Below, one piece after another: positions 7,949-16,255 of a stretch of 16,389 nucleotides of DNA. Under the pieces are notes generated by a model. The model had not been told where the DNA came from, ran no database searches, and saw nothing but the letters and a program-made list of their open reading frames with translations. The position numbers and the translations under genes are program-made. Position 1 is the stretch's first letter; each line of letters begins with the position of its first letter. The DNA is from Bacillota bacterium (GTDB lineage Bacteria > Bacillota_A > Clostridia > Lachnospirales > Bianqueaceae): contig JAFOIR010000004.1 of NCBI GenBank assembly GCA_017420625.1, positions 1 to 16,389 of the forward strand. The letters are read 5' to 3'.

Positions 7949-9874
7949 ATGAACACACAGGAAAGTTTTGATTCGTATGTATTTCATGAAGGTACGAACT
8001 ACCGGGCTTATTCCTACTTCGGACAGCATCCTGCTGTGGATGCAGAAGGGAATCCTTGTACTGTCTTCAGGGTATGGGCCCCACATGCGTGGGACATCAA
8101 GGTCATCGGTGATTTCAACGGATGGCAGGAATGGAACGCGATCCAGATGGTCCGGATGCCGGACAGCAGTATCTGGGAGGGGTTCGGCTATGGTTTGAAG
8201 ACGTATGACACGTATAAATACCGTGTCGTCGGTTCAGACGGAAAAGTCGTCTTAAAGAGTGATCCCTTCGGATTCCATATGGAAACAAGACCAGCAACAG
8301 GTTCGAAGATTTATGACATCAACGGTTACGAATGGCATGATGCGAAATGGATGGAGAAACGCGCTAAGACTGTTCCTTACCGTGCACCGATGAATATCTA
8401 CGAAATGCATCTTGGTTCATGGAAGATGCGGGATGGCGGAGAATTCTACGACTATGTTTCTATCGCACAGGAAGTAGCGAAATATGTGAAGGATATGGGT
8501 TACACCCATATCGAAGTCATGCCTTTATCTGAATATCCTTTCGACGGCTCCTGGGGATACCAGGTGCTGGGATATTTTGCGCCTACCTCTCGTTTCGGCA
8601 CGCCCAAGGATCTCATGAAATTCGTGGATATCTGCCATCAGCATGGTATCGGCGTCATCATGGACTGGGTGCCCGCCCATTTTCCGAAGGACGAACCGGG
8701 TCTGGCAAATTTCGATGGTCAGCCGCTCTATGAGTATGAAGATCCTCGAAAAGGCGAGCACTACGAGTGGGGTACCAAGGTCTTTGACTATGGCAAAAAG
8801 GAAGTTGTCAGCTTTCTGATCTCCAGCGCAATGTACTGGCTCGATATGTATCATGTGGACGGTCTTCGCGTGGATGCTGTTGCTTCCATGCTTTATTTGG
8901 ACTACTGCCGTAAGGATGGTGAATGGGTTGCCAATCAGTACGGCGGAAAAGAGAACCTGGAAGCGGTTGCTTTCCTTCAGACACTGAATAAGGCAGTCTT
9001 CAAGGAGCATCCCGGCGCATTGATGATTGCTGAAGAGTCGACAGCCTGGCCGCTTGTCACCAAACCTACCGAGGACGGAGGTCTGGGATTCAACTTTAAA
9101 TGGAACATGGGCTGGATGAACGATATGCTCAGCTATGTGCAGATGGATCCGTTCTTCCGGCGAGACCATCACAACAACATTACGTTCTCTTTGACCTATG
9201 CATTCTCAGAAAATTACATTCTTCCCATGTCACATGATGAGGTGGTGCACGGAAAGAAATCACTTCTGGACAAACAACCGGGTGATTATGGAATGAAATT
9301 CTCCGGTCTTCGCGCATTTTATGGCTATATGATTGGCCATCCGGGTAAAAAGCTGCTCTTTATGGGTGGTGAGTTCGGACAGTTCATCGAGTGGGATTAC
9401 CACAAGCAGCTCGATTGGTTCCTGCTGAGCTACAATATGCATCAGAAGCTTCACGAATATGTAAAGGCACTCAACCATTTCTATCTGAAACACTCGTCCA
9501 TGTATGAGCAGGATGATTCCTGGGATGGATTCAAATGGATCTGCTACGATGACAATACCCAGAACATTGTTTCCTTCCGCCGGATCGACAGAGAAGGAAA
9601 AGAAGTGGTGTGCGTCGTGAACTTTGCTCCGGTCCTGAGAGAACAATACAGGATCGGTGTGGAGCAGGATGCCTACTATATCGAAGCATTGAACAGCGAT
9701 GACGAGAAATACGGCGGCTCCGGCGTAAAGAATGAAGGCTGGATCGGTGCAGAGGATATTCCGATGCACGGATACGATCATTCGATTGAGATCAAAGTAC
9801 CGCCGCTCTCAGCTGTTTACTTTACAACTCGTCCGAAGCACAGAAAAAAAGAGTTAAAAAGCTCTAAAGAGTGA
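7949..9874 (+). CDS. glgB: 1,4-alpha-glucan branching enzyme GlgB (GH13)
   Basis: Cuts an alpha-1,4 glucan chain and re-attaches it through an alpha-1,6 bond, creating glycogen branch points in the cytoplasm. It has 641 aa, within the usual 620-730. An N-terminal CBM48 module (TVFRVWAPHAWDIKVIGDFN, about residues 35-120) precedes the GH13 barrel. Catalytic regions are all present: DWVPAHFP; nucleophile Asp309 in GLRVDAVASM; acid/base Glu362 in MIAEES; and Asp430 in MSHDEVVHGK. The spacing of these three (53 and 68 residues) equals that of E. coli GlgB (Asp405, Glu458, Asp526), so the barrel has no internal loss. A C-terminal all-beta domain ends in a short basic tail (RPKHRKKELK). It is the first gene of the glg operon, with its own promoter overlapping the end of ligA; glgC follows after 34 bp. 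Confidence 0.97.
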   Translation: MNTQESFDSYVFHEGTNYRAYSYFGQHPAVDAEGNPCTVFRVWAPHAWDIKVIGDFNGWQEWNAIQMVRMPDSSIWEGFGYGLKTYDTYKYRVVGSDGKVVLKSDPFGFHMETRPATGSKIYDINGYEWHDAKWMEKRAKTVPYRAPMNIYEMHLGSWKMRDGGEFYDYVSIAQEVAKYVKDMGYTHIEVMPLSEYPFDGSWGYQVLGYFAPTSRFGTPKDLMKFVDICHQHGIGVIMDWVPAHFPKDEPGLANFDGQPLYEYEDPRKGEHYEWGTKVFDYGKKEVVSFLISSAMYWLDMYHVDGLRVDAVASMLYLDYCRKDGEWVANQYGGKENLEAVAFLQTLNKAVFKEHPGALMIAEESTAWPLVTKPTEDGGLGFNFKWNMGWMNDMLSYVQMDPFFRRDHHNNITFSLTYAFSENYILPMSHDEVVHGKKSLLDKQPGDYGMKFSGLRAFYGYMIGHPGKKLLFMGGEFGQFIEWDYHKQLDWFLLSYNMHQKLHEYVKALNHFYLKHSSMYEQDDSWDGFKWICYDDNTQNIVSFRRIDREGKEVVCVVNFAPVLREQYRIGVEQDAYYIEALNSDDEKYGGSGVKNEGWIGAEDIPMHGYDHSIEIKVPPLSAVYFTTRPKHRKKELKSSKE

Positions 9875-9908
9875 CATTTAAACGAAAAATTTTATACAGG
9901 AGGACATC

Positions 9909-11129
9909 ATGCGCACGAAAAAAAGGACCGTAGCCATGCTTCTGGCCGGAGGCCAGGGCTCTCGTCTGGGCGTGCTGACCAAAAAAGTTGCCAAACCGGC
10001 AATTCCTTTTGGCGGCAAGTACCGGATCATCGATTTTCCCCTGAGTAACTGTGTTAACTCAGGAATTGACACAGTGGGTGTACTCACTCAGTACATGCCG
10101 CTTGATCTGAACGCCTATATCGGTAACGGCCAGCCCTGGGATCTGGACCGCAACGATGGCGGTGTTTCCGTACTGCCGCCGTACAGCCGCGGTGCGAATG
10201 ATGAATGGTATAAAGGCACAGCCAACGCCATTTATCAGAACATGCACTTCATCGAGCGTTATGATCCGGAATATGTGGTAATCCTTTCCGGTGACCACAT
10301 CTACAAGATGGATTACAATGCAATGATCGAGTATCACGAAGAAAAGGGTGCTTCTGCAACCATCGCTGCACTCAACGTGACACTGGAAGAAGCCAGCCGT
10401 TTTGGTATCCTGAATACCGATGACGACAACAAGGTCTATGAGTTCGAAGAGAAACCCAAACAGCCTAAATCAACCAAGGCTTCCATGGGTGTTTATGTCT
10501 TCACCTGGTCCAAACTGAAGAAATTCCTGGAAGAAGATGAAGCAGATCCGACCTCCAGCAATGACTTCGGTAAGAACATCATTCCGAACATGCTGAACGC
10601 TGGTGAGCCGCTTTATACCTATGAGTTCGCAGGTTACTGGAAAGATGTCGGAACCCTTCAGTCTCTGTGGGAAGCGAACATGGAGCTTCTGCTGGAAGAC
10701 AGCCCCGTCAAACTCAATGACAATACCTGGAAGATCTATGCACGCAACCCCAACGAACCGCCGGTTTACAACGGACCCGATTCAGAAGTTATCAATTCCA
10801 TGGTATGTGAAGGATCCGTTATCAACGGAAAAGTCGAGCATTCCGTTATCTTCTACGGCGTTCATATCGGTGAAGGTGCTGTGATCAAAGATTCCGTGAT
10901 CCTGCCGAATACGGTCATCGAAGATGGTGCGATCGTTGAATACTCAATCATCGGACAGGAGACAAAAGTTGGTAAGAATGCCCGGATCGGTGCTTCTGAA
11001 GAAGTTGCAAAAGCGTTCTGTGCACCGGGCAAAATGACAGGTTATATGGCTGTTCTGGCAGATGAGATCACGATCGGAGACGGCGTTGTCGTCAAACCGG
11101 GTGAGATGCTGGATCAGGATCGTATTTAA
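9909..11129 (+). CDS. glgC: Glucose-1-phosphate adenylyltransferase, catalytic subunit GlgC
   Basis: Makes ADP-glucose and pyrophosphate from ATP and glucose-1-phosphate, the committed step of glycogen synthesis. It has 406 aa, normal for the Bacillota form. The N-terminal nucleotidyltransferase domain carries the intact nucleotide-binding loop [12 protein letters not shown] (Gly14-Thr24), then [19 protein letters not shown], the catalytic-site motif [10 protein letters not shown], and EEKPK for glucose-1-phosphate binding. The C-terminus is a left-handed beta-helix of hexapeptide repeats ([33 protein letters not shown]). GGAGGA at 9899-9904 lies 4 nt before the ATG. It should pair with GlgD, encoded 14 bp downstream. 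In Bacillota the GlgC/GlgD hetero-oligomer is known to be more active than GlgC alone and weakly regulated by metabolites compared with the E. coli enzyme. Confidence 0.97.
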   Translation: MRTKKRTVAMLLAGGQGSRLGVLTKKVAKPAIPFGGKYRIIDFPLSNCVNSGIDTVGVLTQYMPLDLNAYIGNGQPWDLDRNDGGVSVLPPYSRGANDEWYKGTANAIYQNMHFIERYDPEYVVILSGDHIYKMDYNAMIEYHEEKGASATIAALNVTLEEASRFGILNTDDDNKVYEFEEKPKQPKSTKASMGVYVFTWSKLKKFLEEDEADPTSSNDFGKNIIPNMLNAGEPLYTYEFAGYWKDVGTLQSLWEANMELLLEDSPVKLNDNTWKIYARNPNEPPVYNGPDSEVINSMVCEGSVINGKVEHSVIFYGVHIGEGAVIKDSVILPNTVIEDGAIVEYSIIGQETKVGKNARIGASEEVAKAFCAPGKMTGYMAVLADEITIGDGVVVKPGEMLDQDRI

Positions 11130-11136
11130 GGAGGTG
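11128..11136 (+). promoter_or_regulatory. Strong glgD ribosome binding site overlapping the glgC stop
   Basis: AAGGAGGTG is a near-complete anti-Shine-Dalgarno match. Its first two bases are the last two of the glgC TAA stop, and it is 7 nt before the glgD ATG at 11144. Ribosomes ending on glgC should reload efficiently, which fits the need for balanced GlgC and GlgD subunits. Confidence 0.85.
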
Positions 11137-11143
11137 AAAACGC

Positions 11144-12286
11144 ATGAAAAGCACCATGGGTCTTTTGTTCGCCTATCAGAATGATGAGCAGATGAAAGCG
11201 CTCACGCAGAAGCGTGCGCTTTCCTCCATTCCTTTCGGCGGACGTTACAGAATCGTTGACTTTGCTCTTTCCAATCTGGTCAATTCAGGTATTACCAAAG
11301 TTGGTATCATTACCAGAGACAGCTACCAATCCCTGATGGACCATCTGGGATCCGGTAAAGAGTGGGATCTTTCCCGTAAAAATGGCGGCATGTATCTGCT
11401 TCCTCCTTTCTCACAGGGTGGGTTCGGATTTACCGGTTCCGGTGTATACAGAGGAAAAATGGAAGCACTTCTGAACGCAGCGAATTTCATTCGTAAATCC
11501 GATGCGGACAACGTGATCCTGACTTCTGCAGACTGTATTTTCAACATGGATTTCCGTGATGTCGTTGAGTTCCACGAGGACAAGGAGGCTGATATCACTG
11601 TTATCTACCATAAAGCTGAACTCGAGTCGAAGGACAATGGAGAGACCGGTACCATCTATACGGTCGGGGATGACGGCAGAATTCTGGATGTCGCGATCAA
11701 TCCTTCTCCGGCACTTGTAAAGGGTGACGTGAATCTTGGCATCAGCCAGATCGTAATCGGAAGAGGACTTCTGGAGACACTGATTGCCGAGTGTGCAAGC
11801 CATAATATGTACAGCCTGCACAGAGATGTTCTGCAAAGACGTGTCAATGATCTCAAAATTTATGGCTATGAATATGATGGATATTGTGCTAAAATAGATT
11901 CTGTTGCGTCTTATTTTGACGCCAACATGGATCTTCTGAACGAAGATATCCGTAAAGCTCTGTTCTATCAGGATCGTCAGATCTTTACCAAGATCCGCGA
12001 TGAGTCTCCCGCTATCTACCGTGAAGGATCAAACGTCAAGAATTCACTGGTTGCTGACGGCTGCATCATTGAAGGTACTGTTGAAAACAGTGTGATCTTC
12101 CGTGGTGTTCGCGTACGCAAAGGAGCTGTCATCCGCAACAGTATCGTTATGCAGGACTGTGAAATTCAGTCCGGTTCTCAGCTCGAATACAGCATCATCG
12201 ATAAAGATGTTGTTATCCGTGAGAATCGTAAACTGTTCGGATATAAGATGTATCCTATGGTACTTGCAAAAGGTTCTGTGGTCTAA
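11144..12286 (+). CDS. glgD: GlgD, non-catalytic/regulatory subunit of ADP-glucose pyrophosphorylase
   Basis: Partner of GlgC in the Bacillota enzyme. It has 380 aa and the same architecture: a degenerate nucleotidyltransferase domain followed by a beta-helix (from about KNSLVADGCIIEGTVENSVI). The signature nucleotide loop (GGxGxRL in GlgC) is missing; the corresponding N-terminus reads LLFAYQNDEQMKALTQKR. The following SIPFGGRYRIVDFALSN is retained, and the GDHIYKMDY motif is replaced by SADCIFNMDF. This is the expected GlgD pattern, so the protein is not a decayed second GlgC. GlgD is known to be inactive or nearly so alone and to activate GlgC. Its stop codon sits in the loop of a strong hairpin, and glgA begins 43 bp later. 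Confidence 0.95.
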   Translation: MKSTMGLLFAYQNDEQMKALTQKRALSSIPFGGRYRIVDFALSNLVNSGITKVGIITRDSYQSLMDHLGSGKEWDLSRKNGGMYLLPPFSQGGFGFTGSGVYRGKMEALLNAANFIRKSDADNVILTSADCIFNMDFRDVVEFHEDKEADITVIYHKAELESKDNGETGTIYTVGDDGRILDVAINPSPALVKGDVNLGISQIVIGRGLLETLIAECASHNMYSLHRDVLQRRVNDLKIYGYEYDGYCAKIDSVASYFDANMDLLNEDIRKALFYQDRQIFTKIRDESPAIYREGSNVKNSLVADGCIIEGTVENSVIFRGVRVRKGAVIRNSIVMQDCEIQSGSQLEYSIIDKDVVIRENRKLFGYKMYPMVLAKGSVV

Positions 12287-12301
12287 CCACAGAACCTTTG
12301 C
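12266..12301 (+). promoter_or_regulatory. Strong hairpin enclosing the glgD stop codon
   Basis: AAAGGTTCTGTGGT (12269-12282) pairs perfectly with ACCACAGAACCTTT (12286-12299), giving 14 bp around CTA. GC at 12266-12267 can add two more pairs past a bulged A. The glgD stop TAA occupies 12284-12286. The first T run (five T at 12308-12312) starts 8 nt after the main stem, so this is not a standard terminator. Partial termination, an mRNA 3' protector or a processing site are all possible. Confidence 0.8.
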
Positions 12302-12329
12302 AGTAGGTTTTTAATCGAAAGGAATTGCT

Positions 12330-13769
12330 ATGAAAGTATTATATGTTTCTGCCGAAGCGGTTCCGTTCGCCAAATCGGGAGGACTCGGAGATGTAGCCGG
12401 CGCACTGCCGGCTGCTCTTCGTCGCCGGATGGTAGGCTGCCGCGTGGTGCTTCCGCTGTATCAGGAAATCCCTCAGGAACTCAAGGATCAGATGCATTTT
12501 GTGAAGGAGATGTGGGTTCCGCTCAGCTGGAGGAGCCAGTACTGCGGCATCTTCGAAGCGAAAGTCGGCGATGTGATCTATTATCTGCTGGATAATCAAT
12601 ATTATTTCGGCAGAAAGGGATATTACGGTCACTTTGATGATGCAGAACGGTTTGCATTCTTCTCCAAAGCCTCACTGGAACTTCTGCAGCATATTGATTT
12701 CGAACCCGATGTCATGAACTGCAATGACTGGCAGACAGGTCTTGTGCCTTTCTACTTGAACAAGTTCTATCGTGGGATCAACGAGATGTACGCGAAACTG
12801 CAGGTCGTCTATACGATCCACAATATCCAGTATCAGGGAATTTTCTCTCCGGATATCGTAGAAAATGTTCTCGGTGTTGACTGGAACGATTATGCCGGCG
12901 GATATCTTCAGTTTGACAACTGTGTTAACTATATGAAGACAGGTATTCTGGCTGCCAGCTGGATCACCACGGTTTCTCCAACCTATGCAGAGGAGATCAA
13001 GGATCCATTCTTTGCGCATGGTCTGCATGATCTTCTGCGGCAGGAAAGCTCGAAACTTTCCGGTATCGTCAATGGTATCGATACTAAGCTGTATGACCCG
13101 AAAACCGATACTCATCTGTTCAAGAACTATTCTCTCGAGACGATTGAGGATAAGAAGGTCAATAAACTGCAGCTCCAGAAGCTCCTTGGCCTCAATCAAA
13201 AAGCAGATGTGCCGATGATCGCCATCGTGTCCAGATTGGCCGATCATAAGGGACTGGATCTGGTTGCAGCTGTACTCAACGATATTCTTGGCGAAGATGT
13301 ACAGCTGGTGGTTCTGGGTGTAGGTGAGTGGCAGTATGAAGAGATGCTTCGTTCGGCTGCCAGAGCATATCCTGGCAAGGTCTCGGCGAATATTCTGTTC
13401 AATATCGATCTGGCACAGAAGATCTACGCCGGAGCCGATATGCTGCTGATGCCGTCTCTCTCTGAGCCGTGCGGCTTGTCGCAGATGATCGCGATGCGTT
13501 ATGGCACCATTCCGATCGTTCGGGAAACCGGCGGTCTGAAGGATACCGTACAGCCTTTTGTCGGGGAAGAAGGAAAGGGCAACGGTTATTCCTTTGCGCA
13601 GTATAACGCGCATGACATGCTGTACGTGATCCGCGAAGCCATTGCTGATTATCATGATCCTGAAAAATGGGCCAAAGTGATGAAAACCGCTATGGAAACA
13701 GATGTCAGCTGGAATGGTCCGGCCAGAGACTATATCGCTCTTTACCGGAAAATTACCGGAAAAAAATAA
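12330..13769 (+). CDS. glgA: Glycogen synthase GlgA (ADP-glucose dependent, GT5)
   Basis: Transfers glucose from ADP-glucose to the non-reducing end of an alpha-1,4 glucan in the cytoplasm. It has 479 aa, matching the bacterial family (about 475-490). The N-terminal Rossmann domain carries the ADP-glucose motif KSGGLGDV with Lys15 at the same position as the E. coli enzyme, then CNDWQTGLVPFYL and VYTIHNIQYQG. The C-terminal Rossmann domain has AIVSRLADHKGLDL, the active-site Glu379 in SEPCGLSQMIAMRYG, and RETGGLKDTV. AAAGGAA (12318-12324) precedes the ATG by 5 nt. The last codons lie in a perfect 11-bp tandem duplication (13742-13763). It receives ADP-glucose from GlgC/GlgD and feeds GlgB. 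Confidence 0.97.
   Translation: MKVLYVSAEAVPFAKSGGLGDVAGALPAALRRRMVGCRVVLPLYQEIPQELKDQMHFVKEMWVPLSWRSQYCGIFEAKVGDVIYYLLDNQYYFGRKGYYGHFDDAERFAFFSKASLELLQHIDFEPDVMNCNDWQTGLVPFYLNKFYRGINEMYAKLQVVYTIHNIQYQGIFSPDIVENVLGVDWNDYAGGYLQFDNCVNYMKTGILAASWITTVSPTYAEEIKDPFFAHGLHDLLRQESSKLSGIVNGIDTKLYDPKTDTHLFKNYSLETIEDKKVNKLQLQKLLGLNQKADVPMIAIVSRLADHKGLDLVAAVLNDILGEDVQLVVLGVGEWQYEEMLRSAARAYPGKVSANILFNIDLAQKIYAGADMLLMPSLSEPCGLSQMIAMRYGTIPIVRETGGLKDTVQPFVGEEGKGNGYSFAQYNAHDMLYVIREAIADYHDPEKWAKVMKTAMETDVSWNGPARDYIALYRKITGKK
13742..13763 (+). repeat. Tandem 11-bp direct repeat at the end of glgA
   Basis: TTACCGGAAAA occurs twice in a row (13742-13752 and 13753-13763), covering the last sense codons of glgA just before its TAA at 13767. 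The unit is not a multiple of three, so gain or loss of a copy would change the C-terminus. CCGG in each copy can also form a weak hairpin, but no T run follows. Confidence 0.9.
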
Positions 13770-13803
13770 AAATTTGTACTACGTTAGTTAGGGGAAAGTT
13801 TTA

Positions 13804-16236
13804 ATGACTAAGAAAGAACTGAAAGAAAAGATCGAAGGCAAGCTGAAACGACACTACGGGGTCGAGGTCTATGAAGCAAAGCCTCAGATGATCTATGACG
13901 CCTGTGCCCAGACAATCCGTGATATAATGATGGATAAGTGGGTCGCTACCAAACACACGATTCACAAGAGAAAAGCCAAACAGCTTTGCTATCTATCCGT
14001 GGAATTTCTGCTTGGAAGATCTCTTCGAAACAATGTCTATAATCTGGGTCTGATGACACAGATGCAGGGCGTTTTGAAGGATTTTGGCACGACATTTGAA
14101 GATATCTGTGATATCGAACAGGATGCCGCTCTTGGCAACGGCGGTCTCGGACGTCTCGCAGCCTGCTATATGGATGCGATGTCTTCTCAGGGACTTCCTG
14201 CAACCGGATACAGTATTCTTTATGAATATGGTCTTTTCAAACAGCGCATTATTGAAGGTCATCAGACAGAACTGCCGGACAGCTGGCTTGATACCGGCCG
14301 CAGCTGGTTGGTGACAAAAGAAGATGAAGCGGTTGAAGTCAGATTTGGCGGCCGCGTGGAAGAAGAATGGACAGATAACGGAATGAAGGTGCATCTGGTC
14401 GATTGTGATGTTGTCCGTGCCGTCCCGAATGACATGCTGATTCCTGGCTATAAATCTAAAGTTGTCAACTCTCTTCGTCTGTGGCAGCCGAAATCAGTCT
14501 ACACGATGAACATGACTCTGTTCAACTCCGGTGATTATCTTAAAGCCATGGAGCATGCCGTGACAGCAGAAGTGCTCTCCAAGGTCCTGTATCCTGAAGA
14601 CAGCAGTTACGAAGGTAAATCTCTGCGTATCAAACAGCAGTACTTCTTCGTTTCCGCTTCGATTCAGTCCATCGTGAAAAAGCACATGGAGCACTATGGG
14701 ACACTGACTTCTCTGGCCGATAAGATCGCGATCCAGATCAATGATACGCACCCGGCAATGGTCATTCCGGAACTGATGAGGATTCTGATGGATGACTACG
14801 AAATGAGCTGGGATGATGCGTGGGAGATCACGACACATACGGTTGCCTATACCAATCATACTGTCATGGTGGAAGCACTGGAACGCTGGCCGGAAGACCT
14901 GATTCAGCGTATCGTACCAAGAATCTATCAGATTATTCTGGAAATCAACCGTCGGTTCTGTGAGCATCTCTGGACTGTCTTCCCCGGTGACTGGCAGAAG
15001 ATCGCCTATATGTCGATCGTCGGCAACGGGCAGATTCGTATGGCGAATCTGTCGATCGCCGGTTCCTTCAGTGTAAATGGCGTTTCTGCACTGCACAGCC
15101 AGATCCTGAAAGATGACTGTTTCCACGACTTTTATCTGGATGCACCCGAAAAGTTTACCAACGTCACGAACGGTATTACCTATCGACGCTGGCTCGGACA
15201 GGGGAATCCCGGTCTTACCAAGTTGATCAAGGATTCCATCGGAGACGGATTCCTGAAGAATCCGAACGAGCTGGAAAAACTGAAAGAGTTTGCTGATGAT
15301 GCAGAATTCCTGAAAAAATTCGGAGCAATCAAACGCGAGAACAAGATTCGTCTTGCGAATTTCATCGAGAAAGAAAACGGAATCGTGATCGATCCTGATT
15401 CGATCTTTGATGTACAAGCCAAACGTCTGCATGAGTATAAGCGTCAGCTTCTGAACGTTCTTCATATTCTTCGTACCTATTACGAAATCAAGGATAATCC
15501 TTCCAAGGAAGTCGTTCCGAAAACGTATTTATTCGGTGCCAAAGCAGCCCCTGGCTATAGCCGTGCCAAGGAAATCATCCGGCTGATCCATGCAGTTGCT
15601 GACATGGTCAACAACGATCCGGATGTTGCCGGCCGCATCAAAGTGGTATTCATTCAGGATTATAAGGTAACGGTAGCTGAGATCCTGATGCCGGCCGCTG
15701 AGCTGTCTGAACAGATCTCTACCGCCGGAAGAGAAGCTTCCGGAACCGGTAATATGAAGTTCATGCTGAACGGTGCGATTACGATCGGTACCTTTGATGG
15801 TGCGAACATTGAGATCTTCGAGCGCGTTGGTGCAGAGAACTTCTTCCTGTTCGGAATGCGTACAGAAGAAGTCAATAATCTGATCCGCCGCGGCTATGAT
15901 GCGATGCAGTTCTATACCAACAATCAGTGGATCAACCGTGTCGTCAGTGCGATTCAGCACGGTGTCGGACGTCCCGGACATGAGGTTGCGTTCCCGGGTA
16001 TTGCGAACTCGCTTCTGTTCAATAATACCGGAAACATTGCTGATCCGTATCTGGTACTTGCTGATTTTGAAGACTACTGCCGTGCTCAGAATGAAGCCTC
16101 CAAGGTATATCTGGATCAGATGGCATGGAACCGTAAAGCATTGATCAATACAGCGATGTCAGGAGATTTTGCTGCTGATCGTTCTGTCCTCGAATACGAC
16201 AAGTATATCTGGCATTTGACACACCTGGCCAAATAA
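13804..16236 (+). CDS. glgP: Glycogen/alpha-glucan phosphorylase GlgP (GT35)
   Basis: Degrades alpha-1,4 glucan with phosphate, releasing glucose-1-phosphate, using pyridoxal phosphate. It has 810 aa, as usual for bacterial phosphorylases (about 790-830). Conserved blocks: LCYLSVEFLLGRSLRNN; ALGNGGLGRLAACYMDAMSS; GYSILYEYGLFKQ; QINDTHPAMVIPELMRIL; TNHTVMVEALERW; LHEYKRQLLNVLHILR; and the cofactor site EASGTGNMKFMLNGA, in which Lys652 is the PLP-binding lysine. GGGGA (13791-13795) lies 8 nt before the ATG, 34 bp after glgA. Having the synthesis genes and the phosphorylase on one transcript is the B. subtilis arrangement and suggests glycogen is turned over rather than only stored. No debranching enzyme gene is in the window. 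Confidence 0.97.
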   Translation: MTKKELKEKIEGKLKRHYGVEVYEAKPQMIYDACAQTIRDIMMDKWVATKHTIHKRKAKQLCYLSVEFLLGRSLRNNVYNLGLMTQMQGVLKDFGTTFEDICDIEQDAALGNGGLGRLAACYMDAMSSQGLPATGYSILYEYGLFKQRIIEGHQTELPDSWLDTGRSWLVTKEDEAVEVRFGGRVEEEWTDNGMKVHLVDCDVVRAVPNDMLIPGYKSKVVNSLRLWQPKSVYTMNMTLFNSGDYLKAMEHAVTAEVLSKVLYPEDSSYEGKSLRIKQQYFFVSASIQSIVKKHMEHYGTLTSLADKIAIQINDTHPAMVIPELMRILMDDYEMSWDDAWEITTHTVAYTNHTVMVEALERWPEDLIQRIVPRIYQIILEINRRFCEHLWTVFPGDWQKIAYMSIVGNGQIRMANLSIAGSFSVNGVSALHSQILKDDCFHDFYLDAPEKFTNVTNGITYRRWLGQGNPGLTKLIKDSIGDGFLKNPNELEKLKEFADDAEFLKKFGAIKRENKIRLANFIEKENGIVIDPDSIFDVQAKRLHEYKRQLLNVLHILRTYYEIKDNPSKEVVPKTYLFGAKAAPGYSRAKEIIRLIHAVADMVNNDPDVAGRIKVVFIQDYKVTVAEILMPAAELSEQISTAGREASGTGNMKFMLNGAITIGTFDGANIEIFERVGAENFFLFGMRTEEVNNLIRRGYDAMQFYTNNQWINRVVSAIQHGVGRPGHEVAFPGIANSLLFNNTGNIADPYLVLADFEDYCRAQNEASKVYLDQMAWNRKALINTAMSGDFAADRSVLEYDKYIWHLTHLAK

Positions 16237-16255
16237 AGGAAAAAAGACTTACAAT

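Noticed and set aside
9845..9870. Possible terminator between glgB and glgC (AGAG / CTCT)
   Set aside because: It has only four base pairs, no T run, and lies inside the glgB C-terminal codons.
10040..10063. Inverted repeat CCTGAGTAAC / GTTAACTCAGG within glgC
   Set aside because: Ten pairs with a bulge and a 3-nt loop, wholly inside a highly conserved coding motif ([11 protein letters not shown]). It is adequately explained by the protein sequence.
11144..12286. glgD as a decayed duplicate of glgC
   Set aside because: The frame is intact, of normal length, with a strong ribosome binding site, and the missing nucleotide loop is the known GlgD pattern.
12672..13655. Long open frame on the - strand opposite glgA (327 codons)
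   Set aside because: It is entirely antisense to a well-conserved glgA, and its translation shows no recognisable motif. It is a by-product of codon bias on the other strand.
14494..15465. Long open frame on the - strand opposite glgP (323 codons)
   Set aside because: Same reason: it is a shadow of glgP in the complementary frame, with a Ile/His/Gln-rich translation and no family resemblance. The 214-215 codon frames opposite pcrA (3907-4551) and glgB (8525-9172) were rejected likewise.
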